The position numbers and the translations under genes were made by a program. Under the pieces are notes generated by a model that made no database searches, was not told where the DNA came from, and saw only the letters and a program-made list of their open reading frames with translations. A stretch of DNA of 64,000 nucleotides from Tretioscincus oriximinensis (Eukaryota; Chordata; Lepidosauria; Squamata; Gymnophthalmidae): NCBI GenBank assembly GCA_022410635.1, contig JAJVDF010000455.1:664360-728359 (forward strand). Reading direction: 5' to 3'. Position 1 is the first letter of the stretch. Every line of letters starts with the position of its first letter. This document shows, piece by piece, positions 22,322-34,620 of the stretch.

Positions 22322-23130
22322 GTATTTATTTCACCCAGAGGGTCACTGGCCCCTGAAATTTACTTTCAGAAGAGGGGGTGATAGCTAGCAGCCAGGGTTA
22401 GATAAGTTTATGGACATCAAGGGTAGGGCTTTTTTTGTGACGGAACGCGCCAGAATGCAGTTCTGGCACCTTTTATTTAGGCGGGGGGGGGCAGAGTTAG
22501 CGGGGGCGGCCGCCTCCGCTCCCCCCGCCGCTCTCCCGCCCCCACGCCTAAATAAAAGGTGCCGGTACTGCTGCGTTAGCCGCCGGCGAGGGGGGCGTGG
22601 TGTTATCGGAGGCGGCAGCATTATCGGACTCCGCTAACGCCACGCCCCCTCGACGGCNGCTAACGCCGCAGTACCAGCACCTTTTATTTAGGCGGGGGGG
22701 CGGAGTTAGCTGGGGGGGCAGCAGCGGCAGCGTGGGCTCCCCCGGGAATGAGCGGCGGCGGCCACCTCCGCTCCCCCACCCCCCGCCTAAATAAAAGGTG
22801 CCGGTACTGCTGCGTTAGCCGCCGGCGAGGGGGCGTGGCATTAGCGGAGGCGTTAGTGGAGGCAGCGGCCACCGCCGCCGCCCCTCTGCCCCTGCCGCCG
22901 CCGGTGTTAGTACCGGCACCTTTTGTTCTGGAAAAAAAGCACTGATCAAGGGTATAAATAGCTACGAGGGTGGATCTTTTGAAACTGCCTCATGAAATAA
23001 CATTTGCAGGGAGTTGAGAATAGGTGAAGATTTTGCCTTCTTCTGTTCAGATTGCCCAGGTGCAACTGGTGGGCCTCTGTGTGAGACAGAATGTCAGCAG
23101 GGCTTCTTTTATGTTCTTACATTCTTATGA
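22322..23130 (+). mobile_element. Family A LINE-derived repeat split by a hAT-like MITE
   Basis: It runs from tcacccagagggtcactgg to ttatggacatcaaggg, is interrupted at 22424-22944, and resumes atcaagggtataaatagc to atgttcttacattctta. Confidence 0.75.
22424..22944. mobile_element. GC-rich hAT-like MITE with 8-bp target duplication
   Basis: The ends are tagggctttttttg and the reverse complement cagtgctttttttcc. The flanks atcaaggg at 22416-22423 and 22945-22952 are identical 8-bp duplications, as hAT elements make. The body is extremely G+C-rich and built from a module (cagtaccagcaccttttatt...) that occurs five times in alternating orientation (about 22465, 22541, 22649, 22781 and 22905). There is no transposase. 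Local ORFs are artefacts. Confidence 0.8.
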
Positions 23131-23394
23131 CCCTCTGCTTCCAGACAATTAGCTCTACCACTGAGCTAGAGCTAAAAGTAAATTATGCTAAAACACATCA
23201 ATGTTCATGGGATTGGATCTGTTTACATTCCAATTTCAATGAAAGATAGTGCCAAAAAATGTCAAGTACAAAACATTTTTGCCCATTTCAAGATTATGTT
23301 CAAGGTTCTGCAAAAAGCAGTATGTTAACTGAGAAGAAGATGGTTTTTGAAGAGGAAAATGAACTAGAAATAAATGACACAACTTTTATTAGAG

Positions 23395-24324
23395 CGGGTC
23401 ATGAGTTGCCGGCAGGGCTCCAGGGAGCACACCCTGGTCACCACCATGTCTTCTACAGTCGGAAGTGACNGTAGAAAACGTGGCAGCGAGGATGTGTTTT
23501 CTGCATGTCCAGGCACCGCCACCTATAAAGGCAACTGGGCGTTGCCATTTTGGTCTGTTTGCCAGTGAGACGTCTTTTTGGAAGGAGCCTTACTCACTGC
23601 GGGTGCGCATTTTGACTGGCCAAGGGATACTCACTAGCTGTGGATGTAGATATCCTGACTAGTGAGGGNCCCTTAAAGGGGTTCAGGGGTTGTGGAGCTT
23701 GCCTTGGGGAGGGGTTGGAAGCCAAATGCAGCCCTGAGTCATGGAGGGCGGCTCTTTATTGGGTACAAACCCTGCGAGATCTATTAAACTTCCATGATCC
23801 TTCATGGTAGTACCACCTCAAGCATGGGCTTGAGCAGAGCTCATAAGGTGTGGGCCAGCTGATCTCTGCTGGATGGCCCGTGCTGGGCAGACTGCCATGG
23901 CTGGCTCACCACGGGATTGGGTAGACATGGGATCCATGCAACGGGGCCTGGGCAGGTTGGTCTCTGTTGGCCAGCCCAGGCTGGGCAGATTGGTGTGACG
24001 GCTGGCTTACCACGGGAGTTGGCAGCCATGGTGATAGTCCCATCCAGGTCAGGCATTGGTGACTGAGTGGGACTGTCAGCCAAGATGCTGCGCCTTCCGC
24101 ATTCCTACTTAATGGTATTAGCTATGGCCTTATTCTTCTCCACTTTTGGGTTCTTTAAATGCACTATGCTAATTTCAAGCTATGTTGACTATCAGGCACT
24201 ATGTTCAATTTATATTTTGTTGGTTTGTTAAATGAGTTTTTGAATTGTTGTTGTGAATAAATTATGTTCTTTCACTGAATATGTGTCTTGGTTGTGCTTC
24301 CATGGTGGCTGGCGCCAGAAAATT
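23395..24324 (+). mobile_element. LTR-like element (family G), copy 1
   Basis: It shares with copies 2 and 3: a gaagtga box; a TATA box (cacctataaaggc at about 23520); gaggggttggaagc; cagccatggtgatagtccca; aagatgctgcgcct; cttttgggtt; and AATAAA near 24256. It ends cttcca at 24302, followed at once by tggtggctggcgccagaaaa, which would suit a primer-binding site. The LTR interpretation is inferred from promoter, polyadenylation and terminus order. The start is approximate. Confidence 0.5.
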
Positions 24325-25922
24325 GCTGGGTTAAGGGGTAAAACGAGTTCCAAAGAAACATCTACTTTTGATTTTTGACTACGTTGAGTGTGTGCATCAC
24401 AAAAAACTGTAACAAGTACTTAAAAAGATGGGAGCGCCATACCTTATCTATCTCCCGAGAAACGTTGATGCTGGTAATGNGGCAGGAGTTAGAATTGATC
24501 ACGAAATAACTGATTTAAGAATGTGAAAGGCATATGACAAGGCTATGCACTATCACTTTAATAATGAAAGTTACATTATACGCAGAGTATATTATGTGAA
24601 ATGCTATGCTGGATGCACCAAAGGCCAAAGTCAAGATTGCTGAGAAGACACTGTTGCTGTTTTTAATATGTTCATTTTGTATTGATTTTGCATAGGGTGG
24701 GAAAATTACAGTATAAATAAATATATTCAAAATAATTTTTAAAAACAATTTTTGTTATATACATTAAGAAAGCGATTTTCTACTGGATAGGAATAGAGTG
24801 GGAACTAATTAAAAAAAGTAATCCAAATGGCCTAAGAAAGGTCATTTGCACTGATAATACTGTTTAATGTGGTAGGGAAATAGTTGCACTTAAATCCAAT
24901 TCATAGAACTCTGACAATGTAACACTCCAATCTGAGCTACGGATAGTCGTGATAATAGTAAAGTTAATTCAAATTACTGAAAAAATAATAGTTCTCAAAA
25001 TGAACAAATTAGAGTTTAGTTCACTTCACTTCCATATACTGAAGCTCACAACCTTCTGACTTCTGATATTTCAATATTGGATTCCTCTATGTGTCTAACC
25101 AAATATAAATTTTATTACTTCTTGTTTCAAGATAGGTGTGTGTTAGATTACTACTACAAAGCAACTTAAAAGAAAAAGATTTTTGACAGAAAATATTGAA
25201 AGATACTATGTGAATTTTAATGTTATATCTCACTCGTGGTTGATATTCAGATTCATTGGACCTTTCTATACTTACATATGTTCTGGAAAAGGAGCCCTTT
25301 TCTCCCAGGGAACGTATGAGCATAAGAGGAGCATTATTACTATAGAATAGAGACCGTGTATACCATGAATACCAATTTAGCTCAGATTAAGTTGCCCTTG
25401 ACTTTGATCACTACTATATTTAATTAAATAAGCATACCAGCTTGACCTTGAGGATGAACCAGATCATGGAGGTATGCAGAAGGCACAGTACTGTTTTCCA
25501 GAAGATCCATTTTGGTGGTGGATTTTTGTTCCTTGCTCTTCAGAGCTCTTAAAGTCCACCTCTGAACCTCATGTTACTTCATAGTCAATATAGGATCTGT
25601 TCTGGACCAGCATTGTTAGGCAGAGAGTGCTGTTCCAAATATACCAAGAGACTTTGTGAATATCCATGTACACACATGGACCCAGAACATGGCACAGTAA
25701 GTACAGAAGGATCACCTACTAGATCTGGCAGAATGCTGCAATCACAGCACTTATTTCTGGGTGCACTGTTCAGAAGAATGTTTCAAAAAATGAAAACAAG
25801 GAGGCATCCTGTAAGGCAACGATTATGGTGTTTCTTCCACATGCCTCTGAAAACGCCATCACACCCAGGTAAGTGAAGATCANGATTCAGGATCAAGAAT
25901 TCAGAAACAAGCAATCTGAACA

Positions 25923-26137
25923 TAACATAAGAACATAAGAAGAGCCATACTGGATCAGGCCACAGCCCATCTAGTCCAGCATTCTGTGTCACACAAAGGC
26001 CCACCAGATGCGCCTGGGCAGTCTGGACAGAGGAAAGCAAGATATGCCCCTGTTTATGATACCCTGGAAATGGTATTTTAGGAGTCCTGCCTGTTACTCC
26101 ATCCCCGAGGCAACATCCAGATATCCTAGTACCCTAA
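25923..26137 (-). mobile_element. Family A LINE-derived repeat
   Basis: It begins aagaacataagaagagcc and continues tactggatcaggccacag, cagcattctgtgtcac and gcctgggcagtctgg, ending near gatatcctagtaccc. Confidence 0.75.
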
Positions 26138-27879
26138 ATCTGTTTAGGTTTCATTTCCAGCTTTTCTACTTCTTAATTTGAAATCTTAGTCCTGGTAATT
26201 TTCCAGCTTCTGCTCTTTTTCTCTCTCATGTTTTATCATGTCTGTTTGGATTAAAACCTTATAAAGATATTTTCCTTCTGATATATTTTTGTTCTTAGCA
26301 GTTACATTTTAAGGATAAGATGAACTACCCAGTAATTGTGAAGAACTCTTTAGGTTGGACCAGACCTGAGAAGACAGAGTGTCTTTATTCTGTACTGGTC
26401 TCTAGTCTACAGAATTCTCAACTCTAATAATATTGCATTGGCCGAAGCTATTACGATATTCTTTGAACGTAGAAACGTTATATGAACTTATTTTCTCAGG
26501 CATCTTGATATATCATGGAGGAAGGTGGTATTGTTTTTTTTTTATGTCAATGTTCTTCTTTGTGTGTTTTTTCAAGTCTCCATAAATGTATATATTGGAT
26601 ATATATCTGTATATACCGGTTTGGAAACAATAACATACCTATATTAAATATATATTCTGCACTAGACTTTATTCTGAGTTATATTCTGCCATTTGTATGC
26701 TAATGAAAACTGTGTACGGCAAAATCTTATTTTGGGATATAATCTGTGCAGAAAGGGCCAGTCTTACCTTGGTTCCTGAATCTTGTTATAAAACAATTTA
26801 CAGAAATGAGACAATGGCTGCTAATTAATAGTCAGCACACCTTGTATTTCCAGTTTTGGAACCATTTAATGGGCAGGACTATCATGATTTTTTTTTACAG
26901 CTGCATAAATTACACCACTGNTAAAAATAAAGACATAAAGAAATATATTGGTCAAATTGCCTACATTTTCCTCAGGATCCGTTTTACTTATGGACAATTC
27001 AATGTGTGCTAAAACACAAAGTTATTAGGTACTACAAATCTCATATCTAAATTTCAATCCAATCCACTTTCAGAGTGACAGAACACATCATAAAAGTGGG
27101 AANATGCTTTCTTTTGGCATTGTTTAACTCAGGAAAACCACATTTGATTTGGATAATGTAGAAAAAAGTTAGTATTCCATTCTGAAAGTGTACTGAATCC
27201 AGATTAAAATGTAGGGCCTCTTTCTTAAAATTGACGTAGTGTAAAGAAAGCCAGCATATTCTTCAGAAATAGAGTGCTACTTAATATTTACTATTAACTT
27301 TTATTACTTCTACTAACTATAAAATGGGACCTCTGTCCTTTAAGTTGTTTCAGTAATGTAATTTGAGATGAACTTACTTTATCTTTATGAGTGGATTTAT
27401 TAAAGTAACTGAGACATCAATAATTACATCACTCAATGAAATCATCTATATATTTACCACTGTAATACCTTGTTCTAATGTGTTAGGAGATTAGCACTAC
27501 CAAAATTAAATTCTTAAACCTTTGAACATTTTTTAATTTTGTAAGATTACATACTTCAAATCTATTTCTGTATATTGAACATAAATTAATTAATCAAATT
27601 TTAAATCTCCATTTTCTGAAATTCTGGCTGCCTGCCTGTGATTCAACATTTACATTTCTAGTTTTTTGTCAGCTTATTAAATCAATCAAGTTCTTCTTTT
27701 GGAAATGATAATATGCCATCATATGAATTAGTTGTACAAAAAACCTTACACGATTTCACTATTAAAATTTCTGTGATTTTTTCTAAATGTGCTTGGACAC
27801 AACATATCAAATATTCTCTCAAATTCTTGAAAGTTTGATTGAAGAGTGACAAGCAGAATTCTTCTGATTGCCAGTGGCA

Positions 27880-28012
27880 AGGATTTGAGAGTGGATGAAG
27901 CCTTCCCCTTTTATTTGAGAATGCCCAGGTGCAATTGGTGGGCCACTATTTGAGACAGAATGCTGGACTGTCTGCCCTGTGGTTCAGTCTAGCAGCCTTT
28001 TATGTTGTTAAT
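27880..28012 (+). mobile_element. Family A fragment
   Basis: atgcccaggtgcaattggtg and gagacagaatgctggactg match the 3' third of the family. Confidence 0.65.
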
Positions 28013-29492
28013 ATTCATGCAGAAATGGTTCATGAGTGCACATTCAGATCTTGGACGTCATACATAAACTGTTAAAATAAATTGACTTTTGTGTCCCTTT
28101 ACATAGGTTGCCTGAAAGACAGTTAAACATCCCAAGGCATTTCCCTATCCAGCTACAGGCTGAGTTGAAGTCTATAGTGATCTTTGCATTGCAGTAAATA
28201 TTTTTTCTTTCAAGAACAAATACTCACAAGTGCCTGAGGTTATGTGTACGTTACTGCTGAGAACATCATAGCCAATGTATGTGTTTACTCAGTTGCTATG
28301 AAGGGTCAGCAGTAAAGTAATTTCTTGTTCTTCTGTCAATTCAGAGTTGTATGAGTTCCCTGTATCTTGGGTTAAATATTTATTGTATACTGATGGGTTT
28401 TTTTTTTTCAGAACAAAAATACATACTTTGACTATTGAAATTTCCCCTAGGACTTACATGTTTCTAGGAATCCATGCCTAGAGCTAGACACTTTAAGGAA
28501 TCAGATACTATGGAGCTGCAAAGTGATATCTCTGTGCCACCATTACTTTTCCTTATTAATTAATTGTACTTAAGGGCTAAGTACAAAATGTGAATGAGAT
28601 CTGTTTTATCCTTCACGTCAGGCAAAAAAATTTACACTACAGATTTCATAAACACTCTTTGCAGTTCACAGACGTAAACATAGATCCAGAACAAAAGACA
28701 AGGCAAAATTAGTTATAACTACTCACTATGGTCATCCAATCAATCACAACATTTAGAAAACATCCTTTCGTATAGATCTCAGAATGGTAATGCAGAAAAA
28801 AATCAGTACATTAAAACAATATAATTCTATATAATAGTAAACCACGAGGTTCAGCAGCTGTCCATCAGTCACCAGTTCATGCATTGGTACAATCTGTTTC
28901 CAGGAAGATTCACCACAATGCAAAATCAAAATCTAGGTTGTGAGGCAGCAGCATGAGACAATCAAACTTTGGCATGAAGCAATTGAGCAAATGCTGTATG
29001 GCTTGTACATAAGGTCTCAGTCCTTTGCAATGATTCATAATCAAGGGATTTTGCAAGTATTATGCATTAGTACTCTTGTTCATCTAGTTAACTACATAAC
29101 TATTTCCTGAAATCTGATTTCTGGTAAGTGTTTACTCTGAAACATCAGTCTTCAGGATTACTTAACTTCAGNTGAAGTCCTCCTGATTCTGTATGTGTCT
29201 AGTACTTAATTTTCAGATCTCCCTTCATATGATAAATGCTCAACCTTCTTCATCATACTTGCAAACAATTGATGCGAAAAGTTGCATTATAAAAGCTCAA
29301 GGCAATCTTAACTACAGAGTTTCCAGGTATCATCACCACATGTTATTTACCACAACAACTGCACAACATTAAGGACTGTTGTGTGACACCTCATCTACCC
29401 CTGCATATACTCTCATGCAACTCTTCCAAAAGTTCAGCTGGGAATGTCATTAAAAACAACAACACTGTACTACACTAGGTAAACCATACTAA

Positions 29493-29641
29493 GGCTGCAT
29501 CCCCACATCACTTATTTATTCCACTATAGTTGGACATTCTCCAATAAAGCACTGTGGGTTCATTTTTATTCCTGAATGTCCATGCTTTATTGTGGAATAT
29601 CCAATTTTAGTGGAATAAATAAGTGATGTGGGGATGTAGCC
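29493..29641. mobile_element. Harbinger-like foldback MITE (family C) near the NPAS3 119-bp exon
   Basis: ggctgcatccccacatcac mirrors gtgatgtggggatgtagcc over the outer 19 bp, with further pairing inward (ttattccactata with the segment near 29613). Flanks are taa and aaa. It ends 124 bp from the exon and lies within the downstream intron in transcript sense. Confidence 0.75.
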
Positions 29642-29759
29642 AAAGTCAGATTTTAGTTCTCCTCCAGAACTAAGAAATATTTCTTAAATATGACCCCTAT
29701 TTAATAACCTCCTTCTTTGAGAAAACCAATAATTCTAACAAATATTAAGGAAGCAAGAC

Positions 29760-29765
29760 TTTTAC
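29760..29765 (-). other. NPAS3: Splice donor of the NPAS3 119-bp exon
   Basis: TATAAG is followed by gtaaaa. This is a usable donor, with +5 being a rather than g. It ends the exon in phase 0 after Lys. Confidence 0.88.
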
Positions 29766-29884
29766 CTTATATCCTGAAGATTTTATGTGCACACCTCGCT
29801 TTGTCAGGGTAGATTTCATCCGGATGAAAAAAGAACGCTCTAGATTGTTGTCCGTTGTAAGTAGACTGGGGCTTGTGGATTCTA
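29766..29884 (-). CDS. NPAS3: NPAS3 internal exon: PAS-A segment
   Basis: On the minus strand this exon follows the acceptor tttctactttag and reads (V)[18 protein letters not shown], then [21 protein letters not shown], then the donor AAG|gtaaaa. The length is 119 bp: two bases completing a Val codon (G from the previous exon plus TA) and 39 codons. It enters in phase 1 and leaves in phase 0, which fits the phase-0 start of the exon at 2825. [16 protein letters not shown] is the NPAS3/SIM-type PAS-A motif; SIM proteins carry a related but different ERSFF.RMK stretch. The Ser/Thr-rich [13 protein letters not shown] part belongs to the variable loop ahead of it. No frameshift or stop is seen. 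The next coding exon in transcript order is about 27 kb further. The choice between TAG|TA and a later acceptor rests on the frame, and the phase-1 reading is the consistent one. Confidence 0.95.
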
Positions 29885-29904
29885 CTAAAGTAGAAACAAT
29901 AACA
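29885..29904 (-). other. NPAS3: Splice acceptor of the NPAS3 119-bp exon
   Basis: The minus strand reads ttattgtttctactttag before TAGAATCC. The tract is short, T-rich and interrupted. Placing the cut after the first TAG of ctttagtag gives the phase-1 entry required by the NPAS3 reading frame. Confidence 0.85.
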
Positions 29905-30263
29905 AAATAATTTATGTCTAATTTAATTCTCATAAAAAGTATATTTGAATTATTTCAAAAATAGATATGAAGTGATTAAAGACAATACACCACTGGGAAT
30001 GCAGAGGGCAGTTAGTTTGCTTGACTTTCAATTGCCCCAGTGACGATATCACTTACTTGACTTCTTCTGCCCAACAATTCTAGTCTGAACAATTTTAGTC
30101 AAGTTCTCCTTGAAGATAGCATTTTCCCCACCATACAAAATAGAAAACTATTCAGATCATACTATTTCCAATTGTTTGACCAGAGGCAACTTGCTGAGCA
30201 CATAATTTGTGGACTTTATCATTTCATTTCCCTACCCTGATTTTATCCCCAAAAATTTTTCAG

Positions 30264-30335
30264 AGAATTTATTTATTTATTATTTATTTGTTTATTTAAA
30301 TTTATACCCCACCCTGTACCCAAGGGTTTCAGGTA
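30264..30335 (-). mobile_element. LINE tail fragment (family E, reversed)
   Basis: tttatttatttattatttat, then tttataccccaccctgtacc, is the reverse of a family E 3' end. Confidence 0.5.
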
Positions 30336-30841
30336 ATTGATTGTAAATAGATTGTAGATTGTTTATAAACTGATTTGAAACCTGTTCAGGTTTTGAGTGT
30401 TGTTCCTCCATGGCTTTCTAGTGGCAGGAGAAATCCTGTATTGGATTAAGGAACCTTCCACATGGCAGTGGAAAGAATACAATATTTGAATGTCAGGTAG
30501 TCCATTAGCAGTGTTGTCTGCATACTGTACCTGTCATGTCTCCCAATGGTGAAACCACCATTGTTTTCTTGATTTCATATTTCTGTCCAGGATTATTCCA
30601 CTGGGCACAGGAAATGGCTGTAGAATCAACCATTTCCCTGTGTTCAGTAAAGGAGAAGCATTAAAAGTATGTCCACTCAGTATGAGGACAGGAAATAGCA
30701 TTAGGAATCATTATCAAGAGTTATTTCTACTATTTTAGAAGGTTGCATAACACCATAGGTACTGTTCCAACAGATACTTTTAGTCTTGAAAAACTGAATT
30801 GAACCAGGAAAAAAACTAATTTACTGCAATTCTTCAAAAAT

Positions 30842-31015
30842 GAAAGTCCAGCAAAGGAGCTAGTAGCACTTTGAGACTAACTTGAGAAAAGTGGGTGGCA
30901 TAAGCATCTGAAGAAGTAGATGTGTCTCTGCCACCCACTTTTCTTAGGTTAGTCTCAAAGTGCTACTAGCTCCTTTGCTGGACTTTCTACTAGACTAACA
31001 CGGCTATTTCTCTGA
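30842..31015. mobile_element. Family F foldback repeat
   Basis: The 59-nt arms 30842-30900 and 30929-30987 pair at 57 of 59 positions around a 28-nt loop. After the right arm comes tagactaacacggctatttc, the conserved family F end. The second palindromic copy is at 36668-37382. Confidence 0.8.
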
Positions 31016-31259
31016 AATTCAAAAATGAACAGCACCCTAGAGACTACTTTACTTTACTTTATATCTTTGCCAGTTCATCTCCAGCCTCACTAAGTGATAT
31101 TTAGTATGGGGGAGAGGAAAGTATATTGTATATTTCATTGGAGTCCATTACACATCTTCAGATGCAATGGAGAGTTCATGGATATCCATCTGGCTGAATT
31201 TTGTACCATCCGTGATGGTAGAATTTAAAGAAGTAGCACTACCACTATGAAATTATACT

Positions 31260-31860
31260 GCTAAAATTTCTACCCCAATGAATGAATTTACAGGAAATTT
31301 GAAAAAAATGGTTAAATAAAGGAAGACTGTAGAGAATAATAATAATGTATTACATTATTAGGATTGACAGATGTATGCAAAACAGATATAGGTTTACATC
31401 AAGGAGGAATGATAGCTAATTATAAGGAGATTACAGGAATGTTGAAGGATAAAGTAAGATAAGACAATTAGCCCACATGATCTCAAAAATACATTCATGG
31501 TGTTGGCATTGTGGAGAAGAAATGGGTATATACATCCATTTATGGTGGTGCTATGACTATGTAATGATATTTTGGGAGGAGATAATGAGGCAGATAAATC
31601 ATATTAAAATATTAATCAAATTTGGATAAAGAAACAAAATATTATATTATGACTGGGGAATATGAATATAGAAGAAGATGCCGGCTTAAGATGACATATA
31701 GATGGTGTAACAGCTGATAATAATGGTACAATCAGTTATTGTGAAGTACAAAGGACAAAAGTGGATGGAAAATTCAGAACTGGCATTATTATATAATGGA
31801 ACATTTATGAAATTAATGAATTTTTGAAATTTTTTTTTAAAAAATAAAAAGGTATGGAAG
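31260..31860 (+). mobile_element. Old L1 ORF2 3' end
   Basis: Although broken, the translation of about 31496-31606 gives SWCWHCGEEMGIYIHLWWCY and then MIFWEEIMRQI. This is the L1 C-terminal zinc knuckle (CxxC with HxxxxC). An A-rich end follows at about 31830-31850. Confidence 0.7.
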
Positions 31861-32115
31861 GCCCAAGAATGATGAAAAAACTAATAAACAGAATGATTTA
31901 AGCAGATAAAATAATTATGAAAGAATTTGAATATTGAGCAGAATTAATGGTAGGTTTCTCCAAGCGCAATTTTATGAGGAAAGAGAGGATTAAGATATAT
32001 ATATATTTAACAAAAACGTAAGACACGGTAATATACAGTTGGCTTTGCTTTTTTATATGTTCCATTTATATTTTCTTAACGTTGTATTGCTCTTTGGAAA
32101 ATAAAGCTTTGGGGG
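31861..32115 (+). mobile_element. Probable L1 3' region, second fragment
   Basis: It is A-rich, with gtattgctctttggaaaata then aagctttgggggaaaa, in the style of L1 3' ends. It may be a separate insertion from the preceding one. Confidence 0.35.
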
Positions 32116-33529
32116 AAAACACTCCCATAATTTTCATTCTCACTTTTTTCTTTTTTAACTAATTGTATCACTCGAGTTCTTGAATATACTTATAGTTTGG
32201 TATTGCTATTGGACTTTAACTTTTCAGCCTTTTACTATGATAATATATGNAGCTCTTAATGCTTTTTAATGATATATAGCTTCTTATAATTTAATCCTAA
32301 ATAAATCTTAATATACAACTCTCTTTGTTACAGTTTAATTATACATGTAGGATTGCATTAATTTCTGTTAAAAGGTCATCGAAAATCAATATAGATATTA
32401 TTTTAGAGTACAATCATTTTTTTTAGTTTTTCTTTAAGAAAAAATATTTAATTTTCATACACACAATAAAGGTCTGTTCCACACAGATGTTTACACATGC
32501 AACTGGGGAACTTATTTAGTCATAGTGAAATGTGCATTTGCTTTCATATCAGGAAACATCAGTTGTTATCCATTGATTGGCAATTGATCCACCTATTCCT
32601 TTCTCCCTGTGGGTTTCTAACAAGAGCTTTGACCAATCAGTCCATGATGAAGTGTGGACTTAGAGTTCATACAATCTTTGAGGTTGTATCCCCAAGTCTT
32701 TGACGGCTAGGAAGGAAAGTTCCTCATTTGGGGAAGGAAAGGTGAACTTTGGTGGCATNCTACAGTGCACCACCAAAATTCATCCAGTAATTTTAGATCA
32801 ATACTGTGCAGACACACTGACTTCGAATACAGCTCCTTATAATATAGAGCAGCATGCTCACTCAGGGTTCTTTAGCTCATATTATAGGGCAGAAACATTT
32901 GCAGGATGTTTGTAGATAATCAAATATCCTTGGAGAGTGTATTATGGGTAGGCTGATATTGTGGAATTTGAGCCTTCAATTGACTAAATGGATGTAGCAA
33001 TTAACTAATACTTCATTTCATCTTGGTTGGAGCAATGTGTGCTCCCAGGGATATCCATGAAGGGAATCAGAAGTCAGCCTATCTTTAGAAAGAAAACAGT
33101 TACATAAAGCTTGCCCAACATGTTATAACAACATGACATTCTACAAGCCTCTAGACTGGATTAAATGCTTGATATAACTGCATCTCCCAAGTATTNATTT
33201 GAGGTTTGCTTCTATTATTGCTTAGAATTTGGCTCTCATGCTTGTATCGAAAAATAAATATGGCATGTATATAACTTGGTGTTCCAATTCTCACTTCAAA
33301 TACTGGATTAGGTCTTCAAGAAGCAATCATATTAGAAATAAAGGGGGGGAAATATTTTAAAAGAGTGACTGTTAGCTCAGTCCTTTTCTGCTTTCAACGT
33401 ATTCCTGTGATATTGATATTAATGTATATATACTTTGTTCTGATGTGATCATTTACTTTGCATTGACAGGATTTCAGATCTATTGTGGTGAATATCTAAC
33501 AAAAATGCCCTTTCTTTAGTAAGAAGTAT

Positions 33530-33960
33530 AATCTCTTAAGAGATTTTTTTTGTTTTAGAGAGCATGAATTCCTTGTCATTTTAAATGTACAGCTCTTTAT
33601 CACTCGAGGGAAAAGCAGAGCCATGTTATATTTAGTACTTTCATTTCTTCTGATTAAATATGAATTACTATGAAATTTTTCTCATCATCTAACACGCCAT
33701 AATACGCCAACAGCTTTTTAATACACTATATAAGCACAAACTTCTGCTCTAAGAGTTTAATTTGCCCCTCTAATCCAATCACATCAACCTTATTTCTCTT
33801 ATCAGAGATTCCCATTTTGAATTAAATGAGCTCATTAGTTTTAATCAAAAGCAGAGAGATCAAAACTTAAACGTAAATGCTTTAGATCAGAACTGTCAGT
33901 CAGCTGTGCAGTTCTATTTTACTAAAACACAAGATCAGAGACCCTTAGAACCAATTTTTT
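33530..33960. promoter_or_regulatory. Candidate conserved noncoding element (homeodomain-site rich)
   Basis: This complex AT-rich block has many TAAT/ATTA cores (gattaaatatgaattac, ttagttttaatc). A 10-bp palindrome atgagctcat at 33826-33835 sits between aattaa and tagttt. There is no repeat or coding signature. It lies about 3.7 kb from the 119-bp exon, in the upstream intron. Conservation was not tested. Confidence 0.35.
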
Positions 33961-34463
33961 CTCATAAGGGATGCCAAGGGCTCTAAGATGCTATATCCCC
34001 TTTTTTTCTCCTTCCCAAGGACAGATTATACATTTAAGGTTAGACTTAATTTAGTGAATTCTTTCTCTGTGCTTGTGGAAATGGAAAAGTATACCACTCT
34101 GCTGTTTGTCTGTTTCACATTTATTGGTGCTGGTCCTTGGAGACCTGAGCAAACATGAAACCATCAAAAGCCATTCCACAAACCTGGCCTCTACATTTCA
34201 GCCCCATTCAAGAACATCATGTTTGTAACCTTTTAAATTACGGAAATTAATGATCAGAATCAAGGTTACAGAAACCCTGATATGACACAGACAAAAAGTT
34301 ATAAATTGTATTGACTTCAAGAACTGCACCACTAATTATTGCTTGTATTATACCTATGCATAATGCTTAAACTGTACATAACAAAATCATAGCATGTGCT
34401 CTTTCTGTTGAGTGAACATTAGAATAANCATGACATGCACAGTTGTTTTTCTTCTGTATGAAA

Positions 34464-34620
34464 TCCTATACTATAAAACCCAAAAGAGCTGGCAGACCGT
34501 GGCATTGTTCCACGTACGGTCCACCAGCCCGTCTACATAGGCATGGGAGGAGACCCCTGCAATGAAAGTGGGGTCACACGAAGCTGGCACCGTTAGGCAC
34601 AGCCTTGCCTGATCCCAGGG
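34464..34620 (+). mobile_element. Possible Helitron 5' end
   Basis: tcctatactataaaaccc, preceded by A, resembles the TC...CTATA..ATAAAA 5' termini of vertebrate Helitrons. No matching 3' hairpin with CTRR was found, so the element boundary is open. Confidence 0.35.

Noticed and set aside
23395..24340. CpG-rich segment as the promoter of a host gene
   Set aside because: The same layout recurs at 34736 and 55205, so its TATA and polyadenylation signals belong to a repeat.
29745..29933. 62-codon ORF as a small gene
   Set aside because: Its middle is an NPAS3 exon. The Met and the C-terminal residues after SSGYK are intronic.
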